A stretch of DNA of 64,000 nt from an uncultured Mesonia sp. (GTDB taxonomy: Bacteria; Bacteroidota; Bacteroidia; Flavobacteriales; Flavobacteriaceae): NCBI GenBank assembly GCA_958296185.1, contig CATQIB010000006.1, forward strand, positions 135,001 through 199,000. Direction: 5' to 3'. Below the pieces are notes generated by a model, which worked only from the letters and a program-made list of their open reading frames with translations, was not told the origin of the DNA and searched no databases. Below, piece after piece: positions 1-8,369 of this stretch. The first letter of the stretch is position 1, and every line of letters begins with the position of its first letter. The position numbers and the translations under genes were made by a program.

Positions 1-52
1 AACCGATGCTGACAAGCTAAGGATCGCAGCCGTCATTAAAAAATTTTTATAA
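1..52 (+). CDS. C-terminal end of an unidentified protein (partial)
   Basis: The frame beginning at base 2 is open from the window edge to a TAA at 50-52 and encodes 16 residues ending IAAVIKKFL. The other two frames give less convincing ends, and the stop lies 8 bases before the next start, as expected of co-directional neighbours. Too little is present to name the protein. It is probably the last gene of an operon upstream of, or shared with, the nitroreductase. Confidence 0.45.
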   Translation, partial: TDADKLRIAAVIKKFL

Positions 53-60
53 ATAGTAGT

Positions 61-612
61 ATGGAAAGCACGATTAAAGAAAGAAGAAGTATTTTTCCTA
101 ATCAATTTACGGGAGAGGTTATTCCTGACGCAAAGATTACAGAATTATTAGAATTGGCTCATTGGGCGCCTAGCCATCGTAAGACTTTTCCTTGGCGCTT
201 CCATGTCATAGGCGGTGAAGCTAAAATCGCTTTTGCGGAATTTTTGGCGAATACATATAAAAATACTGCTGCTAAATTCTCTGAATTTAAGTATAATAAA
301 TTAAAAAAAAAGGTTTTAAATAGCAGTCATATAGTGGTTATCAATATGCAGCCAGACCCAGAAAAGCGTGTACCTGAATGGGAAGAGCTAGCGGCTACGG
401 CGATGGCGGTTCAAAATTTGTGGTTGGGAGCAACAGCAAAAGGCTTAGGAGGTTATTGGAGTTCTCCCAGTTTAATTGATAAAATACCTAGCTACTTGAA
501 GACTGCTGATAGCGAGCGTTGTTTGGGTTTGTTTTATTTAGGTGTGCCCGGTGAAGCTGAATTAGTAAAGCGCGAACGCCCAGAACTTATAAATTATGTT
601 AAATGGGTTTAG
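61..612 (+). CDS. Nitroreductase family protein (FMN-dependent oxidoreductase)
   Basis: The 183-residue protein has the nitroreductase fold hallmarks: an N-terminal ERRSIF segment (the usual RRS/RRT FMN-contacting arginines), an APSHRKTFPWRF motif near residues 36-47, and a GLGGYW segment near residue 140 that lines the flavin. Family members are homodimeric cytosolic enzymes that reduce nitro compounds, quinones or related substrates with NAD(P)H. The natural substrate cannot be read from the sequence. The ATG at 61 follows an A/T-rich spacer typical of the phylum. The end overlaps the convergent DUF456 gene by 4 bases. Family assignment is firm; the specific reaction is unknown. Confidence 0.85.
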   Translation: MESTIKERRSIFPNQFTGEVIPDAKITELLELAHWAPSHRKTFPWRFHVIGGEAKIAFAEFLANTYKNTAAKFSEFKYNKLKKKVLNSSHIVVINMQPDPEKRVPEWEELAATAMAVQNLWLGATAKGLGGYWSSPSLIDKIPSYLKTADSERCLGLFYLGVPGEAELVKRERPELINYVKWV

Positions 613-1112
613 AAAAAGTTATTCCAGTGTACTACCACTTGGTAAATAAATATTCCTAAATAAATACAGGCCGTAAAAAAAGCCATAAAGGTAGAGGCTA
701 AAAACCCTATAAAAGACCCTACTGCAGCCTTCAATGATTTCTTGAATGTACTGGCTTTAACAAATAATAATTCTCCCAAAAAAGCACCTAAAAAAGCACC
801 TATTAAAAAACCAAAAGGTATGGGTACAAAAAGTCCAATTATTAAGCCAATACTGGTGCCGTAAGCAGCGGCCTTTCCTCCTCCAAACTTTTTTGTTCCT
901 TGGGCAGGAATGATATAGTCTAGAATTAAAATGACAATACAAATGAATAGGGTGATACCTAGAAGCCAATAATTTGCAGGAACGGCCTTTGTAAAAGCCA
1001 GCAGCACTAAACCTAACCAGCTTAGACTAATACCTGGTAAAACTGGTAAAAAACTACCTGCAATTCCCGTACAACAAAGCAAAAATCCACAAATAAGTAA
1101 AAATACGTCCAT
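609..1112 (-). CDS. DUF456 family membrane protein
   Basis: The 167-residue protein is almost entirely hydrophobic, with about four to five membrane segments and glycine-rich stretches. The N-terminal segment (LPVLPGISLSW) and the glycine-zipper-like region GFLIGAFLGAFLGELL around residues 100-115 fit the DUF456 family. It should lie in the inner membrane; no biochemical role is established for the family. The gene converges on the nitroreductase with a 4-base overlap of stop regions, so the two are transcribed toward each other. A weak -7-like box (TACTTTTA on the minus strand) lies at 1135-1142. Confidence 0.7.
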   Translation of the reverse strand: MDVFLLICGFLLCCTGIAGSFLPVLPGISLSWLGLVLLAFTKAVPANYWLLGITLFICIVILILDYIIPAQGTKKFGGGKAAAYGTSIGLIIGLFVPIPFGFLIGAFLGAFLGELLFVKASTFKKSLKAAVGSFIGFLASTFMAFFTACIYLGIFIYQVVVHWNNFF

Positions 1113-1177
1113 CTTTTTGAAATTGATTTCGAGATAAAAGTACTTTTTTTATTTAATTCTCAGGCATTTAATTTTAT

Positions 1178-1218
1178 AACTAAAAAATTAGTTTAAACTA
1201 AAAATTTAGTTATATTTG
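1178..1218 (+). promoter_or_regulatory. Tandem BlaI-type operators overlapping a TAnnTTTG promoter
   Basis: Two consecutive perfect dyads with the same arms, AACTAA and TTAGTT, occupy 1178-1193 (spacer AAAA) and 1196-1211 (spacer AAAT), with centres 18 bp apart. The second directly abuts TATATTTG at 1211-1218, an exact match to the Bacteroidota -7 consensus. No good TTTG element lies at the proper distance upstream. The 82-base interval to the blaI start is the presumed leader. BlaI/MecI repressors bind short dyads as dimers, often in pairs upstream of their own gene, so this is inferred to be the autoregulatory operator of the following operon. Confidence 0.7.
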
Positions 1219-1299
1219 AATAATCATTATAATTTAAATGAACCAGAGAGGTATATTTTTTACTGAATTGAAAATAAATTTTTAAGAAAAAACTGCTAT

Positions 1300-1659
1300 A
1301 TGAAAGAATTGACCAAGGCTGAAGAAGAGGTAATGCAACAACTATGGAAATTAGAAGAAGCGAATGTGGCATCTATTATAGAGGAGATGCCAAAACCAAA
1401 ACCCGCTTATAACACAGTTTCTACGATTGTAAGAATTTTAGAAAGTAAAGGTTTTGTGGGTTATAAAAAAGTTGGAAGAGGGCATATTTATTTTCCGTTG
1501 GTTAAAAAAGATAGTTACAGCAAATTTTCTATGACCAAGCTTATGAACAACTATTTTGATGGATCTATGAAGAGCATGCTTTCTTTTTTTGTAAAGAAAA
1601 ATGATATGAGCACCGCAGAACTGGAGGAGATTTTAAAAGAAATTAATAAAAAACAATAA
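1300..1659 (+). CDS. BlaI/MecI/CopY family transcriptional repressor
   Basis: The 119-residue protein begins KELTKAEEEVMQQLWKLE and continues with a winged-helix recognition region (PAYNTVSTIVRILESKGFV, residues about 31-49) and a wing (GRGHIYFPLV), as in BlaI and MecI. The C-terminal third is helical and would form the dimerisation segment. In characterised systems the partner membrane peptidase leads to cleavage of the repressor. Here the stop is one base before the M56 peptidase start, so the pair is co-translated. Paired dyads at 1178-1211 are the likely binding sites. Nothing here is a beta-lactamase, so control of cell-envelope functions is more likely than drug resistance. Confidence 0.85.
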   Translation: MKELTKAEEEVMQQLWKLEEANVASIIEEMPKPKPAYNTVSTIVRILESKGFVGYKKVGRGHIYFPLVKKDSYSKFSMTKLMNNYFDGSMKSMLSFFVKKNDMSTAELEEILKEINKKQ

Positions 1660-1660
1660 G

Positions 1661-3295
1661 ATGGAATTATATATAGTACAATTCAGTTTATTCTTAGCGG
1701 TCTTTTATGTGGCTTACCTGTTGTTTTTAAAAAAGGAAACTTTCTTTAACTACAATCGACTCTATTTACTATTAACGCCTTGTTTAGCCTTGCTGTTGCC
1801 ATTGATAACCTTAGATTTTTTAAGACCAAAAGACTCAACAGGGGCAGCATTTATAAATTTACCACCCGTTTTATTAGGTGATTTTGCGGTCGCAGCCGAG
1901 GAAATTCAAGCCGTGAATAATAATTTGGAAGCCTTTAATTGGAGTCAATTTTTATGGCAAAATGGATTTTTAATTCTTTACGGAATCGGTTTTAGCATCG
2001 CTTTCTTACTTCTGATAAAAAAATGGAATCAGTTTAGAAAATTTAAGCAAAGTGGAATCCAAAAACAACAAGATGGTATTTTTTATAAAGAAATACAAAA
2101 TAGCAGAATTGCTTGTACCTTCTACAATCAAATATTTATAGGTAGTGAGATTAAGGAAAAACAAAGACAACACATATTACAGCATGAATGGGTTCACGTA
2201 AAGCAAAACCACAGTCTTGATTTATTGTTTTTTGAAATTTTAAAACTCTTGTTTTGGTTTCATCCTGCGGTATTTGCTTACCAAAGACAAATAACAAGTC
2301 TGCATGAATTTATAGCCGATGAATACGTTACGCAGAATACCTCAAAAATTAATTATTACCAAAGTCTACTTAATGTAGCTTTTGGGACTCATCGCATTTC
2401 ATTCATCAATCAATTCTTTAATCATTCATTAATCAAAAAACGAATCGTTATGTTACAAAAATCAAAATCAGCTGCGCAAGCAAAGCTAAAGTACTTAATT
2501 ATTTTGCCGCTAATTGCAGCCATGCTCACGTATGTGTCATGTTCAGAAAATATAGAAACTGTAGAAACTAATCAATCTGAGCTTCCAGCCCCACCGCCAC
2601 CGCCAGCTCCTCCTGCTAATTTATCTCAAGAAGATGCTCAGTTAGTAAATGAGCTTCAGGAAGAGTTAATGAGAATGAAAAATGATGGTAAGACTACTAA
2701 AGAAATAGCTAAGGAGTTTTATGATGTTGATATTTATAAAAGCACACCTTCACGGGAAAACTATTATAGGAGTATGCTTTATATGAAATATACTTATCAA
2801 GATTATAATAATAGTGTTGATAGTGATAAAAAAATTGAAGATTTTGAAATTATTCCATATGATGAGTATTTGGAATTTAGAAAGTATACCAAAAATACAC
2901 TTCTTCCACCACCACCTCCGCCAGCAACTCATGAAGAGGGTGTTCCTTTTTCAGCTATAGAAACGGTACCTACTTATCCTGGTTGTGATGAAGGATCTAA
3001 TAATACAATAAGAAAACAATGTTTTAGTGATAAAATAAAAGATTATGTAAATAATAATTTTGATGTTGGTTTAGGGAAAAGACTTGGTTTGACTGGAAAA
3101 AATAGGGTTTATGTACGATTTGTTATTGCAAAAGACGGAAGTATTAAAGATGTTGACTCTCGTGCTTCTCATCCAGAATTACAAAAAGAAGCAGAACGAG
3201 TAGTGAATAGTCTGCCTAGAATGCAACCTGGAATGCAAGACGGTAAACCAGTTAATGTTTTATATAGTTTACCTATTATATTTAAAATTGACTAG
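1661..3295 (+). CDS. M56 family (BlaR1-like) membrane metallopeptidase with TonB-like C-terminal domain
   Basis: The 544-residue protein starts with three to four membrane segments and carries the zinc-peptidase motif HEWVH at residues 175-179, followed by FHPAVF and the glutamate of ADEYV near 221, matching the BlaR1/MecR1 peptidase layout. A further membrane segment lies near 275-290. Two proline-rich stretches (around 310-320 and 415-425) link to a C-terminal domain of about 100 residues (VYVRFVIAKDGSIKDV through VLYSLPIIF) that resembles the TonB C-terminal fold. The penicillin-binding sensor domain of BlaR1 is absent. It presumably senses an envelope signal and inactivates the repressor encoded one base upstream; that role is inferred. 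Confidence 0.85.
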   Translation: MELYIVQFSLFLAVFYVAYLLFLKKETFFNYNRLYLLLTPCLALLLPLITLDFLRPKDSTGAAFINLPPVLLGDFAVAAEEIQAVNNNLEAFNWSQFLWQNGFLILYGIGFSIAFLLLIKKWNQFRKFKQSGIQKQQDGIFYKEIQNSRIACTFYNQIFIGSEIKEKQRQHILQHEWVHVKQNHSLDLLFFEILKLLFWFHPAVFAYQRQITSLHEFIADEYVTQNTSKINYYQSLLNVAFGTHRISFINQFFNHSLIKKRIVMLQKSKSAAQAKLKYLIILPLIAAMLTYVSCSENIETVETNQSELPAPPPPPAPPANLSQEDAQLVNELQEELMRMKNDGKTTKEIAKEFYDVDIYKSTPSRENYYRSMLYMKYTYQDYNNSVDSDKKIEDFEIIPYDEYLEFRKYTKNTLLPPPPPPATHEEGVPFSAIETVPTYPGCDEGSNNTIRKQCFSDKIKDYVNNNFDVGLGKRLGLTGKNRVYVRFVIAKDGSIKDVDSRASHPELQKEAERVVNSLPRMQPGMQDGKPVNVLYSLPIIFKID

Positions 3296-4462
3296 ATGTT
3301 AAGAATATTGGGTTTATTTATTTTATTAGGAATTTTTCAGCGGGTCGATGCACAAACTTCGACCCTTGCTTTAGCAGATAGTTTGTTTACTATCGGACAA
3401 TACGACGAAGCCCTCAATTTATATCAAAAGCAAAAACCAAAGAGCGTTCGTGTTTACCAAAAAATGGCTAGTACCTATAAAGCAATGGGTAATTTACAAG
3501 CCGCAATAATAGCTAACGAGCAAGCAATTAGAATTAATCCTGACTTGCTAGTGGTCAAAATAAACTATGCCAGATTACTTAAAGCTAATCACGAATATTT
3601 TAAATCCGATAGCGTTTTCACGGATTTGATAAAACTTTATCCCAATCAGGCTAACTTTTATTATGAGTTAGCTTTAATCCGTAAAGTTTCTAAAGCAAAG
3701 CCTTACCATAAACTGCTTTTACAGAGCATAGAAATTAATCCTAATCATTTTAATAGTCTTTATGAGTTGGCTTTATTTAACTACAAGCGTAAGAATTTTA
3801 AAGAAGCAGACAATTATATAAATAGGGCTTTAAGAATAATTCCGAAAAATACTAAAGCCCTACTTTTGGCTGGCTTAAATGCTTATGCACTTCAAAATAC
3901 AAAGCAAGCCATTGATTTATTTGAAAGCCTAATCGAGTCGGGTTACAAAACTGAGCAGGTTTATGAAAAATTAGGGGTTTGTTACGCAAGGCTTAGACAT
4001 AATCAAAAAGCAATTGGCTGTTTTAAAAAAGTTATAAAACAAGATGATAAAAATGCAACGGCTCATATATATTTGGGCCGACTTTACAATTTAGAAGAAT
4101 CCTACACCCTTGCCGAGAAGCATTTGCTTTATGCACTTTTATTGAGTAAACCCGATCTAAGTTCGCTATATCAATCTTTAGGAATTACCTACAAACAACA
4201 GCGAAATTATAAAAAGGCCATGGGGTATTTTGAACTTGCGATTTTAAAAAACCCTGATCTGGTTAGGAGTGGTTTTGAACTGGCTAATGCCGCTGATAAC
4301 TATTACGCTGATCTAGATTTGCGCATAAAATATTATAGTATTTTTATAGAAAAGTATAAAAATAAATCCAATGTACAGAAATGGCTTAATCTAGCTAAGT
4401 ACCGTATATCAGATTTAAAAAAAGAGAAACATTACAAACAAATTCCAGGTAACAAGCCATAA
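3296..4462 (+). CDS. Secreted TPR-repeat protein
   Basis: The ATG directly follows the stop codon of the M56 gene with no spacer, so the three genes from 1300 form one operon. The 388-residue product has an N-terminal signal peptide (hydrophobic to about residue 18, then VDAQ) and roughly eight tetratricopeptide units (for example AAIIANEQAIRINPDLLVVK and KAIGCFKKVIKQDDKNATAH), which form a helical scaffold for protein binding. It should be periplasmic. No enzymatic domain is seen. Its place behind a BlaI-M56 pair suggests that it takes part in the envelope response controlled by that pair, which is inference. Confidence 0.75.
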   Translation: MLRILGLFILLGIFQRVDAQTSTLALADSLFTIGQYDEALNLYQKQKPKSVRVYQKMASTYKAMGNLQAAIIANEQAIRINPDLLVVKINYARLLKANHEYFKSDSVFTDLIKLYPNQANFYYELALIRKVSKAKPYHKLLLQSIEINPNHFNSLYELALFNYKRKNFKEADNYINRALRIIPKNTKALLLAGLNAYALQNTKQAIDLFESLIESGYKTEQVYEKLGVCYARLRHNQKAIGCFKKVIKQDDKNATAHIYLGRLYNLEESYTLAEKHLLYALLLSKPDLSSLYQSLGITYKQQRNYKKAMGYFELAILKNPDLVRSGFELANAADNYYADLDLRIKYYSIFIEKYKNKSNVQKWLNLAKYRISDLKKEKHYKQIPGNKP

Positions 4463-4510
4463 ATAAATCTTAAATTACTTAACCCCATCCTATACAAAAT
4501 CATTTGTTTG

Positions 4511-4518
4511 TACCTTTG
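4511..4518 (+). promoter_or_regulatory. -7 promoter element (TACCTTTG)
   Basis: The box is an exact TAnnTTTG match, 11 bases before the glutathione peroxidase ATG. Transcription would then start within a few bases of the start codon, giving a very short or absent leader. No TTG lies 17-23 bases upstream, so the -33 element is weak. Confidence 0.45.
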
Positions 4519-4529
4519 AAAGAAAAATT

Positions 4530-5105
4530 ATGAAGAATTTTATTTACGCGTGTTTGGCTTTGTTTACTTTGACAGCATGTGGCCAGCAGAAAAAGCAAAA
4601 CAAGGATTCGAAAAACATGGAAAAGCAAAGCATTTATAGTTATAGTGTTGATGATATTTATGGTGAAACCTTTAATTTAAGCGAATTAAAAGGCAAGAAA
4701 GTAATGTTGGTGAACACCGCCAGTAAATGTGGTTATACTCCCCAATATAAAGACCTGCAGGCTTTGTATGAGCGATTTAAAGATGATAATTTTGTTATAA
4801 TTGGTTTTCCTGCTAATAACTTTGCCAATCAGGAGCCTGGTAGCGAAGAGCAAATTGCTCAATTTTGCGAAGCCAATTATGGGGTGACCTTCCCAATGAT
4901 GAGTAAAATTTCTGTAAAAGGAAGTGATATACACCCAGTTTATAAGTTTTTAACTCAAAAAGAATTAAATGGGGTTATGGATAGCGAAGTGAAATGGAAT
5001 TTTCAGAAATATTTAATAGATGAACAAGGCTATTTAGTGAAAACGCTACCTTCATCTACCTTACCTACAGATGAGGCTGTAGTAAGTTGGATCAAACAGA
5101 GCTAG
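4530..5105 (+). CDS. Glutathione peroxidase family lipoprotein (thiol peroxidase)
   Basis: The 191-residue protein has a lipoprotein signal (LFTLTAC, lipidated Cys at about residue 17), so it is tethered in the periplasm or outer membrane. The peroxidase domain starts near residue 35. The catalytic set is visible: cysteine 67 in NTASKCGYTPQ, glutamine in FANQEPGS, and tryptophan and asparagine in VKWNFQKYL. The active site is Cys rather than selenocysteine, and such bacterial enzymes usually use thioredoxin-like reductants. It would detoxify peroxides. It has its own -7 box and a terminator just downstream, so it is probably monocistronic. Confidence 0.85.
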   Translation: MKNFIYACLALFTLTACGQQKKQNKDSKNMEKQSIYSYSVDDIYGETFNLSELKGKKVMLVNTASKCGYTPQYKDLQALYERFKDDNFVIIGFPANNFANQEPGSEEQIAQFCEANYGVTFPMMSKISVKGSDIHPVYKFLTQKELNGVMDSEVKWNFQKYLIDEQGYLVKTLPSSTLPTDEAVVSWIKQS

Positions 5106-5131
5106 TCGGAATTTTTTTGATAGTAAACTAT

Positions 5132-5168
5132 AAACCAGTAGGATTAATACCTTACTGGTTTTTTTTTG
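5132..5168 (+). terminator. Rho-independent terminator after glutathione peroxidase
   Basis: A 9-bp perfect arm pair (AAACCAGTA at 5132-5140 with TACTGGTTT at 5153-5161), extended inward by GG/CC, is followed by a run of T to 5167. It lies 27 bases after the gene's stop and before the next gene. Confidence 0.8.
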
Positions 5169-5227
5169 CAGGATAATAAAAGTTATTTTTAGATTATCTT
5201 TATATTTAGTTTCGTTACTTTTACCCT

Positions 5228-5704
5228 ATGAGAGTTATTGTAGCTATACTGTGTTTGGTACTGCTAGCCAGCTGTTCATTTTTTGAAAAACAAAAAATGA
5301 ATCCAAAAGATTTGGTTGAAGAAGAATTAAAACAAATCGACTGGCACCAAGTAGAGCAATACCCCGTATTTAAAAGTTGTGCCCATTGCGACGGACTCCA
5401 AGCACAACAGCGTTGTTTTGAGATAACACTTACAAAGTGGGTGATCGAAGAGTTGAGTAAGCAGCACGCTTTGGTAACCGATTCTATTCATGAACAATTG
5501 GTGGTTTATTTTAAAATTACACGAAAAGGGGAAATTTTTGTAGATTCACTAAAGCAAAATACAGGCCTAGCCCATCAACTACCTGAATTAAAACAATGGC
5601 TAACCGAATCTATAGAAAACTTACCCGAAGTATATCCGGCTCAAAAGCGTGGCGTTCCAGTACAAACTACCTTCCAACTTCCTGTTCAAATCATTAGTGA
5701 ATAA
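5228..5704 (+). CDS. Small lipoprotein with a TonB-C-terminal-like region
   Basis: The 158-residue protein begins with a lipoprotein signal peptide (LVLLASC, Cys at about residue 16). It contains YPVFKSC.HC and QRCFEITL segments followed by VVYFKITRKGEIFVDSL and VPVQTTFQLPV. This order matches the C-terminal TonB-like module of the M56 protein at 1661-3295 (YPGCDEG, KQCFSDKI, VRFVIAKDGSIKDV, VLYSLPI), so the two modules are probably homologous. It lacks a membrane anchor and proline-rich linker, so it is not a working TonB on its own. Function is unknown. The stop lies 3 bases from the convergent glycosyltransferase end. Confidence 0.6.
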   Translation: MRVIVAILCLVLLASCSFFEKQKMNPKDLVEEELKQIDWHQVEQYPVFKSCAHCDGLQAQQRCFEITLTKWVIEELSKQHALVTDSIHEQLVVYFKITRKGEIFVDSLKQNTGLAHQLPELKQWLTESIENLPEVYPAQKRGVPVQTTFQLPVQIISE

Positions 5705-5707
5705 TTA

Positions 5708-6829
5708 CTAGCGCTTGTAATATTTTCCTTTCCAATTAAAGCCTCCTTTTAAAGCAAATAAAAAAATCAATACCACAAAAAAAGGGTAAACTAAGGCAGA
5801 ATAAATAAATTTATGCGAACAAAAAGGAACTCCTATTTTTTTTGCCGTTGCACTTAAAAAAGATATATCAATTAATAGTTTAGAGACCCAAAGGCCACCA
5901 AAAAGAATAAGATAGCTTATTCCAAAGAGTCCGCTTAGAATCAGTAAAATTATTAAAGTAGCATTGACAATAAAAACCAATGCGCCCAGTAATTGACTCC
6001 ACCCAAACTTTAAATGCGTGTTTTTTGCAGCCCATCGAACACGTTGCATAAATAAATCTCGCCACGATTTTAAGGGATAAGTAAAAACGGGTTCTGCATA
6101 AATTAAACTATACCCAATGGGTAGTCCATTAGCTTTAAACTTTTCGAGAACAAATGTGTCATCACCACTACTAATATGCAAATTGTTTTTAAAACCACCT
6201 AAAGCAAGGAAACTATCTTTGCAATAAGCCATATTGGCCGCGCTGCAAAATAATATAGACCCACCACCAAAACTTCCTAGGCTTACTCCCTGTAAACTTA
6301 AATAATCATGTGCTTGAAATTGACTTAAAAAACCTTCACTTGGTAAATAAGTAACCGGACCAACAACGAGCTTTGCTTTATTCATAGAGATTTCGTGTGC
6401 AAAACCTTTCAGCCAACTTTTAGGCAATAAAACGTCGGCATCTGTGGTGGCGATATATGAAAACTGACTGGCATTAATGGCCAAATTCAAGGCCTCTTTT
6501 TTGGGTGCTTGTTGAGCTGTTTTTTGATGCAGTAGTCTTATGTTAAGATTTAGATTTTCTTGTATAAAGCTTGTAATTATTGATACAGATTCATCAGTGC
6601 TGCGGTCATTAATAAAAATAATTTCATATAGCTCTTCAGGATACTCCAAATCTAAGATTGATTTTAATAATCCAGGCAAATGTTCAGCCTCATTATGCAT
6701 AGGAATACAAATGCTAAATCTAATCGAGGTTGTTTTACTTGTTTTTGGCCTATATTTCACCTGATTAACTCCGTAGCCCAACCAAATTAAAACCAACGCA
6801 TAGAGTATGAAAAAGCCAATTGCAAGCAT
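5708..6829 (-). CDS. Family 2 glycosyltransferase, membrane-anchored
   Basis: The 373-residue protein has an N-terminal membrane segment and a GT-A domain from about residue 38 (FSICIPMHNEAEHL, then FINDRSTDES). It carries a DxD-type metal site in TTDADVLLP and the processive-enzyme-like QRVRW motif near residue 265, and ends in two or three membrane segments. Such enzymes transfer a sugar from a nucleotide sugar to a lipid or polysaccharide acceptor at the inner membrane. The acceptor is unknown. It starts one base after the stop of the flippase-like gene on the same strand, so the two probably act on the same glycolipid. Confidence 0.8.
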   Translation of the reverse strand: MLAIGFFILYALVLIWLGYGVNQVKYRPKTSKTTSIRFSICIPMHNEAEHLPGLLKSILDLEYPEELYEIIFINDRSTDESVSIITSFIQENLNLNIRLLHQKTAQQAPKKEALNLAINASQFSYIATTDADVLLPKSWLKGFAHEISMNKAKLVVGPVTYLPSEGFLSQFQAHDYLSLQGVSLGSFGGGSILFCSAANMAYCKDSFLALGGFKNNLHISSGDDTFVLEKFKANGLPIGYSLIYAEPVFTYPLKSWRDLFMQRVRWAAKNTHLKFGWSQLLGALVFIVNATLIILLILSGLFGISYLILFGGLWVSKLLIDISFLSATAKKIGVPFCSHKFIYSALVYPFFVVLIFLFALKGGFNWKGKYYKR

Positions 6830-6830
6830 G

Positions 6831-7775
6831 TTATCTTGTGGTTTTATAAGGATAGAACAAATTTAAAATACCCCCTAAAAGTGCAGGCAGGATAAAATTT
6901 AAACACCACATTAATAGCATCGCCAAGGCAATAGTTGCTTGTTGGTTGGTAAGCCAGCTAAAAATAAGTACGGCAAATCCTGTTTTAGTTAAAGCGTCAG
7001 AAAATAAAAATTGAGGAATAGTACTGGCAAGAAGATATACCAACCAAATTCCGCAAATAGCGTTGCTATAAGAAACTTGTACTTCAAAAAGCATTAGAAG
7101 AAACACAAACTGGTGCGAGAAAACCAAATGTCTTGCAAAACTTAAAGCTACAATTTTTCTTTTTGTTAATAGCGGTATAATATCCGTAAAGTTTAACCGA
7201 TCTTGAAGCCATTTTTTAATAAACTGGTGTCGCCATTCCAATAAAATTAGAAAAATAAAAGTAACCGATATACCAAAGCTAAAATAAACCTGTGTCTTAG
7301 TTAAACCAGGAATTAAGGCCTGTGTAAGCGCATAATAGAGCAAAGCTAAAAAACCAAAAAACAGGGTAGCTAACATTTGTAAAAAACTAGTCCAGGTTTT
7401 ACGGCTTAGTATTTTTTTGCGATGCTTCTTTGGGTAAAAAAGAATTTTAACACCAAATTCTCCGATTTTATTTGGGGTTAGTACACCTAGCGCGTGGGCA
7501 ATTAAGTACTCTCGAATGGAATCTTTGAAAGACTTAAGCTTTAAATTTACAGTTAATATATGCCATTTTTTGATCTCTAGCCACCAATTTATAGAGGTAA
7601 AAACTAAACAACCAAGTATACCCCAAAAACTAATATTCCGTTCTGTCAAGGCGATATTAGCCGTTTTGAAATGAGAGGATAATTGAAAATAAATAAAAAT
7701 GCAAAGCCCACCAAACAGAAACCATTTGACGCCAACTAAAAACATTTGCTTAGCTTTGTGCTGAGATACTTGCAT
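6831..7775 (-). CDS. YbhN-like/LPG synthase transmembrane-domain family protein
   Basis: The product has about seven to eight membrane segments and the arrangement of the lysylphosphatidylglycerol synthase transmembrane (UPF0104/YbhN) family, including a conserved HALGVLTPNKIGEFGVKILF segment near residues 88-107. Family members are flippase-like or lipid-modifying membrane proteins; the catalytic GNAT domain of MprF is absent. I place the start at the ATG at 7775 rather than the in-frame TTG two codons upstream. The gene is paired with the downstream glycosyltransferase (1-base gap) and diverges from ruvC only 26 bases away, so their promoters must overlap. Confidence 0.75.
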   Translation of the reverse strand: MQVSQHKAKQMFLVGVKWFLFGGLCIFIYFQLSSHFKTANIALTERNISFWGILGCLVFTSINWWLEIKKWHILTVNLKLKSFKDSIREYLIAHALGVLTPNKIGEFGVKILFYPKKHRKKILSRKTWTSFLQMLATLFFGFLALLYYALTQALIPGLTKTQVYFSFGISVTFIFLILLEWRHQFIKKWLQDRLNFTDIIPLLTKRKIVALSFARHLVFSHQFVFLLMLFEVQVSYSNAICGIWLVYLLASTIPQFLFSDALTKTGFAVLIFSWLTNQQATIALAMLLMWCLNFILPALLGGILNLFYPYKTTR

Positions 7776-7801
7776 ACGCAAAGAAACAAATAAAATAGCA
7801 G

Positions 7802-8353
7802 TTGAAAACAGAAAAAATAATTTTGGGTATAGACCCAGGTACTACCATTATGGGATTTGGCCTTATAAAAGTTCAGGATAAAAAAATGGAGTTTTTACAG
7901 CTCAATGAACTTTTATTAACCAAATATGATGACCATTATGTAAAGTTAAAATTGATTTTTGAGCGTACTTTAGCTTTGATAGATGCCTACCATCCCGACG
8001 AAATTGCTATTGAAGCACCTTTTTTTGGAAAAAACGTGCAATCTATGTTAAAACTAGGTCGTGCGCAAGGAGTTGCGATGGCCGCTGGTCTAAGCCGTGA
8101 AGTTCCCGTAACAGAATATTCGCCCAAAAAAATAAAAATGGCTATTACTGGCAATGGTAACGCCAGCAAAGAACAGGTCGCCAAAATGTTGCAAAATCTT
8201 TTGAAGTTAAAGAGTTTGCCCAAAAATCTTGATTCAACCGATGGTTTGGCTGCTGCTGTTTGTCATCACTACAACTCGGGTAAAAAAGTACAAAGCAAAA
8301 ATTACAGTGGTTGGGCCGCTTTTGTAAAGCAAAATCCCAAAAAGATTAAATGA
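7802..8353 (+). CDS. ruvC: Crossover junction endodeoxyribonuclease RuvC
   Basis: RuvC resolves Holliday junctions together with RuvAB during recombinational repair. The 183-residue protein opens with ILGIDPGTTIMGFG, where the aspartate is the first catalytic acid, and continues with IAIEAPFFGKNVQSMLKLG (second acid and loop) and a late STDGLAAAVCHHY segment carrying the final acidic and histidine residues. The start codon is TTG: an in-frame TAG at 7796 rules out any upstream start, and later starts would remove the catalytic strand. The gene stands alone, divergent from the membrane-protein gene and convergent with the M3 peptidase. Confidence 0.9.
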   Translation: MKTEKIILGIDPGTTIMGFGLIKVQDKKMEFLQLNELLLTKYDDHYVKLKLIFERTLALIDAYHPDEIAIEAPFFGKNVQSMLKLGRAQGVAMAAGLSREVPVTEYSPKKIKMAITGNGNASKEQVAKMLQNLLKLKSLPKNLDSTDGLAAAVCHHYNSGKKVQSKNYSGWAAFVKQNPKKIK

Positions 8354-8369
8354 TGAGCAAGAGGGCAAT

